A stretch of DNA of 64,000 bases. Source: Sphagnum compactum. Its lineage: Eukaryota; Bryophyta; Sphagnopsida; Sphagnales. The stretch is taken from contig OZ234502.1 in NCBI GenBank assembly GCA_965153455.1, positions 6,727,495-6,791,494 on the forward strand, in the 5' to 3' direction. The translations under genes and the position numbers were made by a program. Shown piece by piece: positions 10,459-22,287 of this stretch (position 1 is its first letter; each line of letters starts with the position of its first letter). The notes under the pieces were generated by a model. That model saw nothing but the letters and a program-made list of their open reading frames with translations. It made no database searches and was not told where the DNA came from.

Positions 10459-10515
10459 GGTTGGATGACGGGACGGATTAAGGGGAAGCTTCACAACGTC
10501 CTTTACTATATATAA
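10459..10515 (+). repeat. Dispersed repeat shared with 25412-25478
   Basis: GGATGACGGGACGGATTAAG followed by GGGAAGCTTCAC and GTCCTTTACTATAT is nearly identical to the sequence at 25428-25478. It sits inside the foldback element, so either the element captured this repeat or the repeat inserted into it. Confidence 0.85.
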
Positions 10516-11011
10516 TAATAGTTCTTCTTAGCTGGGCTTATTTCAGTACTTACTTACACGGTTTCTTTGTTTTTGTGTTGTTGTTGAGTTTTTAAGTATG
10601 AGGCGAGGCCAGACGAGGCCCGGGGCCAGGCCACTTTCTGAGAACAGATTGGACCACCACCGCCCCCCTCTCCGCCTGCCTGCCTGCATACAAAAAGGAG
10701 CGGATTTGATTTCTGGCAGTTCAAAACCGCAGAAATTATTGGTAATAATAAAAACCATGAAACTATATAGTGTCGGCCGCCGTTTTTCTGGGTGCCTGCA
10801 AAAGAGGTATCCCGCTGCCCTGTTGGTCCTTGTTCACCTCGTTTTCATCAACGATATTGGAGAATTTGGAGCGTTAGATGTTTTCTAAAATTCAGGTGAG
10901 ATTTTTATGTGTGTGTACGAGGAAGGGTCTTTCGGAACATACTTGAATCCACGATAATTTTTATTATGGAAATATTAGACTTATCTGTCAATTCACCCTC
11001 CCTGTCTTCTT

Positions 11012-11310
11012 CACCATCTCTTTGGGCCTGCTTTCACCCCCTCTTTCAATGGTATCCGCAAAATAAGGAAATTTTATTAAATCTCAGGATGAAATGCTGA
11101 AACTCGGCATTTAATGCACAAGGTTCAAGAGTAATTACAGTCGTTGTAGAGGTAGGAGCAGTGAAAAAATATATTGTAGCAAGCACCAGTGGAGGCGCTC
11201 AGGAAAAACGAAAGACAGGATGAAACTCAGTTTACCACCAAAACAAATTGGTGGAAAGAACTAGTTTGGGTCCCAGTTGTTTCGCTTTGTAAAATTTTCA
11301 TTCCTAGTTA
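11012..11310 (-). repeat. Right inverted arm of the foldback element
   Basis: Reverse complement of the left arm at 9885-10185. Similarity fades beyond about 11310. Confidence 0.8.
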
Positions 11311-14300
11311 CACGTCTGATGCTGAAACTGGCCGTTCTCGCCCCCTAATTGCGGGAATAATTCATTCAGCGTATAAGCACCATCTTAACCTTTTCCATCA
11401 GAGCTCCTCCGGAAGTAATGGGAGTCTAGTGAGAAAAGTGTCTCTAGTTTTCCCGGGGCCTGGGGAAAGAGACTTGGGGAATGACATAGAGTTCATTTTG
11501 TCTCACATTTTGAGGAATGCTCTCACCAGGTGTTGAGACCAAGTGTGAGTTCAATTTTTGGGAACTTCCCATGGAACATCTCCCATTGTAACGGTTGATG
11601 GATTGCACTTGCCGTAATTGGGCAGAGCCAATACTTGCGCAATGAGTGGGCTTGTTTGTGGGGACAATTCCAAGCCTTTGTGGACCCTTTGTGGTTTACT
11701 CCATTTTTTAGGGGTTTCTTTTTAAGGGAAATGGCAGTAAACCCTAAAAAAAAATAAAAAATTAAAGTAGCTATGGAAGTTATTCGTCAACAAGTTGAAG
11801 TAGCCATTGAACTACCTTAGAGATATAGAGAGCTCACTAAAATTTCATACATACATTAACACAAGGGGGGAAATTAGAGGGGAGGAGATGATAGCCTTAC
11901 TAGTGTGGACATGTGGACTCATCCAAGACAACTTCTTGCTTTTCTAATAGAAGTGTGGGAACCATTGAAGATGTGTTTTTCTTGGATGGGAGGGGGGCCA
12001 TAGGAGTTGTTACATGCTTTAAGTACACATTTTGTACTTGCTATTCCCAACATCTTTTGCTTGGGAAATGGTTGTGCTATCTACGAGTGGCTTTGCTATC
12101 AAATGGATTTCAAATACTTCCACTTCCTTCCTATCTTTGTAAGGGACCATCCCAAAATAATGGTGCATTCACACTTGATTTTAAGTTAGTGTTAAATGAA
12201 AATCTAGGTGGCATCCGAGGTGGCACCCAATGTCAAAATGGGTGATAGTTTAATGTTAAGCAAAGGTTAGCTTAATATAAAATCTTCATGATAAATAAGT
12301 TGTGTCCTAAAACATGACTAGCATGGTGGGCTCTACCCATTATGAAAGGCCATGGCAAACATTATTTTTGAACATATAAAGCACTCCAAGGTTTTTCCCT
12401 TTGTATTGAAAGCACTACTCTCTCGGCACTGAAAATTTTCTCTATCACTTGAAGGAGCCATCCATGACCACATGCAGACCTTCCACCATTTGAATTAAAA
12501 AAACATGCTAACTCAAATGTCTAGATGAATTCTCTACATGAGAGAATGTTGTAGTGTTGCCAAATAGGTAGTGCTTGCAAGATTTCAAAGCTATTAGACA
12601 AATAATAATAATAGTAATAGTAATAATGGGCTAACACCATTGATGCAATGAATCTTTGGGTGTCACCCCATTCCATTTTCAGTTTTCATTAAAAAATTAG
12701 AGCTTGTTTAGTTTAAAACTAGGTCTGGTTCCATTTCTATCAATCTTTTTTTTTTTGGGCAAAAATTTGTCAAAATGTGACATAATTTTCTGAAAACAAA
12801 ATATTTTATAGTAAACTTTTTTGTTTTTAAATCGCCCAAAAGTAATAGATTTTTTTTTGGGGGGGAGGGTGTCGCCACATTTATGTCTATTAGTTATAGT
12901 TTTAAGAGTTCCTTGAAATAATGTCACCAATTAAATCAAAATCTGCCTATAGATAGATGATCATCACCCTAGCTCCATCAAGAAATTGAAAAAAAACATT
13001 AATCTCTATTATACAAAACTACACTTTTTTTTTAAATTTAATGTTAGTTTGTTCAACTAGTGCACATAATTCAAAATAAAGATTATGTAATATTAATTAT
13101 GTACACCCAATTAAATGTAATAACTTGCCTAAAATGTAAAGTTGAGCTTATTCAAATTTTTAATAAATTTTTATTTATCTATTTATATGAAACCATAAAA
13201 TGTTCATAGGAAAAATAAGCAATTATTCAAAATAAAATGAAGTAGTTAGGCTTGAAAATGAGGTAGTTATTTTTTAAATTGTCTTTGGAATGGTTCAAGG
13301 ATAAATGTCCAAAGACTTCCAAAAAACCCCTCATATATTAGAGCTTGCAATCTATAATATAGTTCACACCCAAAAAAAACCATTGTGTGATAACTTAATT
13401 ACAATCAAATTCATAGTACATAATGTAATCTTCCATGTTCATCAAATATGTTCAAAAATAATGTGCACACCATGTCATTTAAAGCCTATAAAAATCATGA
13501 AGTATATTAAGCTTCATCACATGCAAACAACAATCTGGAAACATGGGGAAATATAAATTTCACAATACGTTAAAATGAGAATAAGACATATAAGATTTAC
13601 TTCAATTGTTGTGAGTCCCATCAATGTGTTTTAAAAGATAGACATCTTGACTTTCAACCTATTATGTTATCATTGTGTGGGGCTTTTTAATGCCATTTAC
13701 AACAAATTCCAAACATATACGCAATGTTAGAGGTTTGGATCTACTTATGACAGACAATGCACCTTCTCAACCTAACTTTTGCTAGTTAATGCACCAAGAA
13801 TTGCAATCTACAATTTGCATGCATTACATTCAACCTCATTGCTAATTCCTCACAAGCACGTTGTCAATCATCAAGTTGAATCTCAAATTAGTAAAGGAGA
13901 TTTAACCTTGCACATGGGCATCACTTTCAATGGCTAATGCTTATGAATATGGTGTTTAAGATGAAAATGGTACTTAAGAACCAATTTCGCAACCTTAATA
14001 ATTTGTTTTAACACATTACAATTGTCCCACAATTCATCATAAACATCTAATCATTGTTTTACTTTTGATATTACTATTAAATAATGATTGAACAACTTGC
14101 ATAAATGCTTTTCCTTTCAATAAAATTAGAGATGTGAACAAAATTAACCTAAAACTAGAAACAATAATTTGTTAAAATTGATATCATTAAAAAAAAATTC
14201 CTTTCACCATAAAGCAAGATTTGTTATACATAAAATGCATTTGCTACCACAAATTACCTTGTTGCTTTCATTTGTAATACTTGACAATTGGCAATCTTCA

Positions 14301-15049
14301 CCAATTATCCACCTAATGTTCATTTCATAGGGATTAGAATTCTCATGCAAATCCAAGGTAGTTGAAAGGAATTGGAAATTTCATTTCACACCAAAAGTGA
14401 ACATTATTCACCATTGATTAGATCAAACTAATAACCACACCACATGTTAATAGATGCCCATGACCTTCCTCCTAATTAGATTCATCCAATTTGACCTTGT
14501 TCATTGGATGTTCATATAAAATATCTATGGTTAATGTTTGACACAAATATTTTGCAAATAGTCTAGCTATTAAAAAAATCTATTGTTTATTGAAATTTGA
14601 TAGAGTCTAACTCCCAACCTTTGGCATAATGTTACAATTGAAAAATATAAGTTGCAAATTGTGCATTTGTTTCCAAATTGTTGAAAATTTGAAATATTAA
14701 ATTTGGGATTACCAAGCATCCTTTTCTAGAATAAATAAATAGTTTGACAAGAATTCATGATCTTTAATTGTAGGTATAACATAAATGTGTGTATTTCAAA
14801 ACATCTCCACTAATAGTAATAAAATGTTTGCCAATGGTAACTAGCCATGCATATTGATATTGAAGCCATTTTCACAATCCCACCACAACTTTAAACTTCA
14901 AAAAAGTTAGTAGGCCCCAACAAAATTCCTCTGCTTGGTTTCCATTTTTCCACACAATATCGAAAGCAAGCATGCGCCCACCAAGTGATTTTGTTAATAT
15001 TAGATCGTCACGTGGAGCTCATGGAAGGATTTTATGGTATCATCAACAA
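11311..15049. other. Non-genic AT-rich interval
   Basis: There is no supported gene. The longest open frame (11913-12245, 110 codons) has no recognisable motif. A small (AAT)-rich microsatellite lies at 12602-12628. The rest is unique-looking AT-rich DNA with poly-A and poly-T runs. Confidence 0.6.
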
Positions 15050-15760
15050 TTGCAAAGATGAATTCAATGCTAACAAAAATGAAGAAAGGAAATAACTTCA
15101 ATGCCAATGAGGATCCACAATTGTGTCATTCTTTCTTACATGTTTCATAAGATTTGATCACAAGAAATGGTTAGAAAAACAATGCATGTTGGAACCAAAA
15201 CTCTAAGCATTATAATCAAAATTGTTCAATTGGATTAATGGAGAGGTTGACAATGTCATTCGAATTGAAATGGGGCATCATCAAACATGACATTGCTAAT
15301 TCATTAACGATCATGGAGTTGTTCGAACATTGCAAGAATTTGCAACAAGCATTGAAGACACAATACAAAAAAATTTACAACTTTACAAATCCAAACACCC
15401 ATGACACTATTTTTTACCTTTTTACATCGTTGGTTGTTACAAATTGTTTGAACTTCCTTAGTAGGGTGTCAAACAAGGCATGCAAATCCATTCTTGCAAA
15501 TTGCCAACATTCCATGGTGTTCTTGGAAACTAACAAGGGGAAGGTGGATATTATCAATGAAAGCTCCTTGACAAGGCTACTTGCCATTCCAACAACTCGA
15601 CCACCTAATTCAAAGGCAACGAATGTGCAAAATAAAACATGTGCTTTCTAAGCTCAAGCAAAAACAACAATTGACATTGTTGTCACAATTTTGAAGAAAG
15701 TTGTGGGGTGTAGTCACCATAACAAAAGCCAAAGTAATTGCACCCAATGTTTATTTTTTC
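15050..15760 (+). pseudogene. Relic of a Myb/trihelix-like transposon-associated protein
   Basis: One frame reads with two stops (at 15151 and 15175) through EDPQLCHSFLHVS, then KHYNQNC, then MERLTMSFELKWGIIKHDIA, to a TAA at about 15650. The spacing of the early acidic/Leu motif, the NxxC motif and the Lys-Trp/Ile-Lys-His-Asp motif resembles the plant family often labelled glutathione S-transferase T3-like or NAM-associated. That family carries a Myb/SANT-like fold and often accompanies PIF/Harbinger transposons. The match is from memory of the family, so it is only moderately sure. The open part alone is 137 codons (15238-15651). No partner transposase was seen nearby. Confidence 0.5.
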
Positions 15761-18700
15761 ATGTTATAGTGTTAAAAAGTATACTAATGTTGGAAGTCAT
15801 TAAAAAAATTCATGATAATATTTTTAATATATATTATAGAAACATGGGGTATGATTTAGAATAAATTTAATAAGGATATAATACTTCAAAGCACTTATTA
15901 AACATTGTAGTTAATGCTTTAAAAACATTGTAAATTTTTTATTTGTGGGGAAATTCCAAAAACATGACATATTTTGGGGGAAATTATTTTTAAATGTTTT
16001 TACACTATAATATAATGCTACATCTTGTAAGACCAAAAGATTTTTTAATGATTTTTTTCACATTACAAATGAAGATATTCTTGAATTGTTCCAATAAAAG
16101 CATTAACCCAAGGGTGTAAAGTTGGCTTGTGTTCATATGGAAATACCCTATGATATTTGAAGACCAAAGCATGATGACTTTGTTCACAATTGATCTCTAA
16201 GATAAAAGCATGATAAAGTAAACTAAAAACATAACCCTTGAAATTTTTGTTTAAAAAATGGCTTAAATTCTTAATTAAGTAGAAGAAAATAGATTCCAAA
16301 TTAATTTAAGTACAATTATGCAACCATGAAGGCCTCCATTGATTTTATGATAAGTTGAATAGTGTAGTATCTAGGCTAGTTAAGCACAAATTGATTAGTT
16401 TTGGAATTGCCAAAAAATTGGAAAAATATGTGCACACATGCCATGCTAAAAATATAAATGAAACTTTCAAGCACAATAAAATCCTTACTTAATGTGACCT
16501 TTAATTATAAATTAGTATTTTTATTATTGATGTACATAATTGGAAACTCATTGCTTTTGTAAATATAGTTGTTACTTTAATAATATGCCCAATAGAGGTA
16601 CTCATCATAGAATAATTCAAAAACAAATGTAGCCTATTGTAATCAAATTAATAAAATAGAGTATGGAAAAAAAAAGGCAAGTCATAAAGGTTGCTAAAAA
16701 GGCATCTCGTAAAGGGAAAATCCCATCCATAGAGGTTTTTAAGATAACTAATAGTAAATTAGGCATGTTTAATGTGATGAGGGGTACATGGTATGTAAAT
16801 AATTCATATTACAAGGAAAAAAATTCAAATTAGAAAAGTTAAAGTTTGATTATTAGAATATGTGCATATCAATAAAGCTAAAAACACAAAAAAAGTGATG
16901 TATTATGTTAATAATATGTAAAAAGTTAAAAACATAATCAAAGGAGCCACCTAAGTGGGTGGACACTAATTTAAGCTATATTTTTGTATGTTTGAAAAAT
17001 AAAAAAGGGAACACAATAATTTGGATTTTAAATATTTTTTGTGAAATAAGTTCCATTACTTGCAAAGTTTCAATGATCAAAATTTGATGCAAATCAAGAA
17101 TCCTTTTGCACATTTAAAGCACTCAAACATTTGGAACAAACAATCTTTTTAAAAATTCAAATGTCAATTTCCTTATCAATGTGCACCATTCATATTTTAA
17201 GTTGAAAAGGATTTTAACATTAATGATTAATAGAACAAAAATAATTGAAATTGGTGAAATTCGCTTTTACAACACATTTGAATGCATTTGATTCAAATGT
17301 CCATTTGGCTTAAAAATAATGAATTTTGAATTTGTGACTTGACAAAAAGTTATTCATTTTTATGTGGTTAAGAGCATGGATGCATGATATACATGATATA
17401 GAATCAAAATGCCATATATATATAGTGTGGTAAATTGAATCTATGAAAAATATAAAATTTAGAATTACAGACCAACACAAGGATCCCATGTGTCACACAC
17501 AGTCTTTCAAAAACAACTTTAACATAGGGCTCCCCTAGGTCCTTTAACTCCATTTGCACTAAAATTAAAAGAATATAATTGTATGTTCTAGGATTTCATT
17601 AATTTGAAAATGGAAAAAAAATTAACATTTCATCTATTTACATTCTTGAAAATCTATTTAAGGGCATATTAAACTTGTGACTCTTGAGTTGTGTATTTTA
17701 TCGTGCTTTCACCCTCTACATGTAATTTTTTAAAAAGCCCCATGAATATTCAAGCTTTGAAGGGGGGGAGGAATTGTAAAAGCTTCAAGTAAGGTTGAAT
17801 GTTAACCCCTTGCTTGTAGCATCACTAATTGGTTTTAATAGGGTTGCTCCATCTTCTTATTATGTAGAAACAACATAGCAATGTCACCATGTCAATTCTA
17901 ATTACCTAGGGACAATTAACTAGAAATATAAATGGCAAATGTTTGCTAGATGTGAAAGCAAATGCAAAAATGCAAAAGTGAATGGAGCTCGCGCTTTAAA
18001 AAAATGTGATTGGCAACAAAATTGTTGTCTTTCAAAGCCCATAAATGTTCTACCAACTTTGTCCCTTGGCATATTGGTCAAGAAGTGACCAAAATGATCA
18101 TCTTCATCATTGTCTCTCAATTCAACTTATAATCAAAATACAAGGTCACCTTGCCATTGCTCCATTGCTCCACACTTACAACTCCATAAACAATAAACAA
18201 ACAAGGCAAATTGTGGTGTTTGACCTAATGCAAACAACATGAACAAATGTGCCAACAATTGAAGTGTGCATGTTAAAACTTGGAAATTTGCATAAGACAT
18301 GGATGTAATCAAGATGAGTGAACAATGGAAGAACGATTGAGTAGGCCCAAGGTGGCTATGTTGAAAGAGACATGATGAGAAAGATAAAAATTGTAACTAA
18401 AATTTATAGTGTGGATGGGGCACAAATTTGGCCCAAACAACAACTTGCCAACTTTGCATGTCAAGTTACTTGATACATTAAAAAGATTGCATTGCAAAAT
18501 GGGTGAATGGTACAAGAGATGTTCTAAGGGTTATATAAAACATGTTTAATACATGTTACTTAGAAGTAATTAGGAAGTTCAAAGTTTATTCAAGTAATCA
18601 AGGACTTAAATGTAGTGTATGTAGAATAAAAATTGGTGAGTGTCACATGAGTTTTAGATTTGTAAGTATAGGTAAAATGGTTGGAAGAATTAGTGGAGGA

Positions 18701-21383
18701 TTTTCAGGTGGAACAACCATTTTTGTACTAGGGGGCAAATTATAATCAACCAAAGATAAAGGGTTGAAAATAAACAAAAATGTAGTTTTTCTACAATGTG
18801 TATGTGCACAAATGTATGAAAGGAAAAAAAACCATAATTAAATTTGCAAAAATATACAAATTGATCTAAATTTGTGAGTTCATCAAGTTGATTGTATTGT
18901 GTAATGGTTGTAATCTTTGCATTCATTTATTATCTATTTAAAAATTTATCTGAAATCTCCTATCCATTTAAAATCTATTTTGCATTTGTGAATGTCATGT
19001 TATTAATTCTTCGAAGGTATTGTGGTTTTTTCTAAAAAATGTTATTTCTATTTTAATGTAAATATCATATTGAAGAAAGGCGATTTTTTGGGTCACCCCA
19101 TTGTTGTGACCCTAGCATTGGGCCTGCGATTAAGGTTAAGGTGAAAACAAGGAAGCAAGCTACATACAAATCCAAGACTTGGTGAAACTAAAACACTTGT
19201 GCCCAAATGAGAATGAACGTGTTTTGAAAATCCAAGGAAGGAATTCCTGAAAGCCTCAAGTTGCAATTGCAATTTGGGAGTTGGGGTTCCCAAGGAATCG
19301 CACTTCTTTAAAGCACGATTTGTATGGGCAAACATTGTTCAAATCAAATCATCTTTAGCTCATTGGAAATGTCTTGGAAAGGGTTAAAACATGATTGCTT
19401 TGTGATCCTAGAGTTTTCTTTAGTTTATATCCATTCAAAGAGTCAAGACATGAATTGAAAAATTAAATCCTTCCATTCAAGCATCCATTTGGACAAGAAA
19501 ATAATGTTAGCTTACGAATTTTGATAAGGCAATTAAAAATTATAAGATAATTCACTTGAATATTAACTATAATTAATCTTCTTGGGGGTTATGAACCTTT
19601 AAAATTGTGGGACAACACAATCTTTCAATTTTGAGAACGTGACTTTGCAAATTTTGAGGAAATGCCATTAGGATGCAGTCCCCGTGGTTACATGCATAAG
19701 ATATTCCAAAACTGAAAGTAACTTAACCTCTCATAAAGGTTTAAGCCAAGGTCATGTTTAGTGTGACTTCATGGCAAGTCTATGATTCAATTTTGATTCA
19801 AAATTATAGCAATCACGTTCTTTGTTTGTTTGTGCCATTAAAGAAGTGCATGTGAAGATTATCAATTCATTTAATCATCTTTAAGCTTCATGTTGGCAAC
19901 CTTAATCATGAGGACTTATGAAAACAAACCTTAAAATTGCAAAATTCCATTGTTGTTAAATCAAAAGTTTCCCAACAATACCACTTGCAAAATCTAGGTC
20001 ATTTGGCATTTTGCCTTAGGAGGCAATTTATACCCTCTTTCTACAATCACCTTATACATGTGGCAATTTATGCCCTCTTTCTTTTTTTTCACCTTTTTTT
20101 TTCATGGGTTTGTCACCATGGTTACAAGAAAATTGGTAACCAGCTACAACACCCATGAAAAACACAAACACATGCATCCCAACTCATATAACTAAATGAA
20201 ACTATTCCCAATGGATGTGAGGGTGATGGCCTCATCCACAATGACCCAAGCCACCCAATCCATCAAGATGGCAAGTGATTATCACCTCTAAGAGCTCAAT
20301 TGGAGTGTCATGAAGAATCCAATCTATCAATCACATGTCATGGCAGAACTTCCTACTCAAATTCATTCATTTGCTTGGCAAGGCTGCAACAACAATGAGA
20401 GAGGCATTCCTTCCTATACATGGGATGTAGTAACACATAAAAAATAAGAGCAATCACCTAAAGACCCTACCTTTGGTGGAATTTCCAATTTGGCAAATCC
20501 ATTCAGATTTTTACATATGAAAGAGTAGAAAAACATATATAATTGTGATCTTTAGAAACCTTAATCTTGTCTTTCCCAATACACACTACCTACAATGCTA
20601 ATTACATTTGACTAATCAATCTTTAGTTAAAAGGGAAGGAGCTTGTCACTTGATGGCTCCGCTAAAACCGATCTTTGTGTCACCATACTTTGAACAATGT
20701 GAAGGCGAGAGGAGTTTACGACAACATGGATGTAAAAAAGATCATGGGTTCTTGCTCATTATCTTGGTATTTCTTTTCTATTTATAAGTTTGTCTTGATA
20801 CTTTGTGGGTTAGAAAAAATAATGAGACAATTAGATCATTCCAAATGATCTAATAATACAAATTACATAAGAGGGAAAGACTTTTGTATTTCCCTTTAAA
20901 TAAATAAATAAATAAGTAAATTAAATTTTTAAAGAAAAAAAAAACCCCAACTAGTTCATCACATTCATACCTATATTTGCATCTCTTCAAGGAGTCCAAA
21001 TCTTTTTGCATTTTCAGAAAAAATACACTTTTTCATAACATTTGGGACCAACTCTCCTCTTCTCTTCTTCAAGACTTTGATTTCTAGGACACATTTAGGT
21101 GCATGTTCTTTTGGGCTTTACTTTGTTGGGAGGTGCTAGGCTATTCTCTCAGCTTAACAAGGGCTATTCTCATTTGTGAACTCCGACAACAACAACAACA
21201 ATTTTTTAAAAAAATATAAAAAAATAGGGGCAAGAGTTGCAAATAATAACTTAACAAAAAGAGCTATTTTCATTTGTGAACTCAGAAAACAAAAAATAAA
21301 AAAGAAAAAATTGCAATTCTCATTTATGAATTCTGACAACAAACAAATTTGCAAGTGTTACATAAGGATACTTTATTATAACA
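15761..21383. other. Non-genic AT-rich interval
   Basis: I see no gene. Frames here are short, AT-biased and without motifs. About 20217-20430 reads as one frame with a single stop and a protein-like composition but is not recognisable, so it may be another decayed coding fragment. Confidence 0.55.
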
Positions 21384-21735
21384 AGGGATTTGTCACATTG
21401 TGGCCTTGCCATTTACATTAAAAAAGTATGTATCTTAAGGCAAAAGAAGAAGTATGAAAACTCAAATATTTCACCATGCAAAAATATTTAATCTTCAAAA
21501 ATCCTCTAAAAGAAACCAAAATCCTTCAAGATATATTATAACTCTATTATAACTAATCTCACGTTTCAACACAAGCCAAAACATTGTCTTTCAAAAATCC
21601 TCATATAAAAATTAGACTTATTATTATTATTACCTAGTAGGGGCCTATAAAAATCCCGTAAGCTACTATACTCTATAATGAATCTAAACACAATATCCTT
21701 TGCCTTCTTGGTAGTAGGCAAAGGTGAACAAAAAC
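21384..21735 (+). repeat. Dispersed repeat family R1, copy B (longest)
   Basis: This copy runs from the GTGGCCTTGCCATTTACATT motif through AAGTATGTATCTTAAGGCAA, TATTTCACCATGCAAAAATA and CTCTATAATGAATCTAAACA to a short inverted motif, GCCTT..AAGGC. It matches 43440-43755 on the opposite strand almost end to end and 7784-7925 over its right part. No open frame of note. Confidence 0.88.
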
Positions 21736-22253
21736 CCCGAAGAAGATGAGATCTAACAAAATACCATGCCAGGATTATTACACTCTCACTAATAATGATC
21801 TTCGTGGGCCAAATGGGTAAGCAAAAAATCAAATCAAATCAGATCGAGGAGCATAAAAAAGAGACCAGATCGAGCATAAGAGACAACAACTTCTGTTGTT
21901 GCAGCTGCTACTTACTTCAAATTCTCTGACATAATTTTGTGTGCCCATGCTACTCCAGCTTGAAAAGCAAGCAAAAACTTATGAACAACTTCCTTGCTTT
22001 CTACTGCCACCAACAACAACAACAACAAATAGGACATGTCCTATGTCCCAAGTCTTTGTGAAAGAAGAAGAAGAAGAAGGGTACATGTGTACTTCTTATT
22101 GTTATTATATGTATATTATATATATAAGCTTAGGTTGTAGTGTGTTACTCTATAAAGGGAGTTAAGTAGTTTCCCCTTCCCTCCACCAAAAGCTTAAAGT
22201 ATACACAACTTTTTTTTTTGGGTTTTGCTTTTTGTGGGTAGAGGAATAGAAGG

Positions 22254-22287
<34 letters not shown>

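Larger units (their letters stand above)
9885..11310. mobile_element. Foldback / MULE-like element with ~300-bp inverted arms
   Basis: About 300 bases on the left (9885-10185) recur as the reverse complement on the right (about 11012-11310). Shared landmarks, left then right, are ACTGGGACCCAAACTAGTT, GGTAAACTGAGTTTCATCCT, GAGCGCCTCCACTG, GCATTAAATGC and GAGATTTAATAAAA. The ~830-base centre is non-repetitive and includes a GC-rich patch at 10600-10690. Long inverted ends around unrelated DNA suggest a non-autonomous Mutator-like or foldback transposon. No transposase is encoded, and a 9-base target-site duplication could not be fixed because the outer edges are diverged. Confidence 0.72.

Noticed and set aside
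10598-10888. 96-codon frame inside the foldback element as an independent gene
   Set aside because: No motif or splice support was seen. It is kept only as possible captured DNA.
11913-12245. 110-codon plus-strand frame
   Set aside because: No recognisable domain, and the length is within chance for an unselected region of this size.
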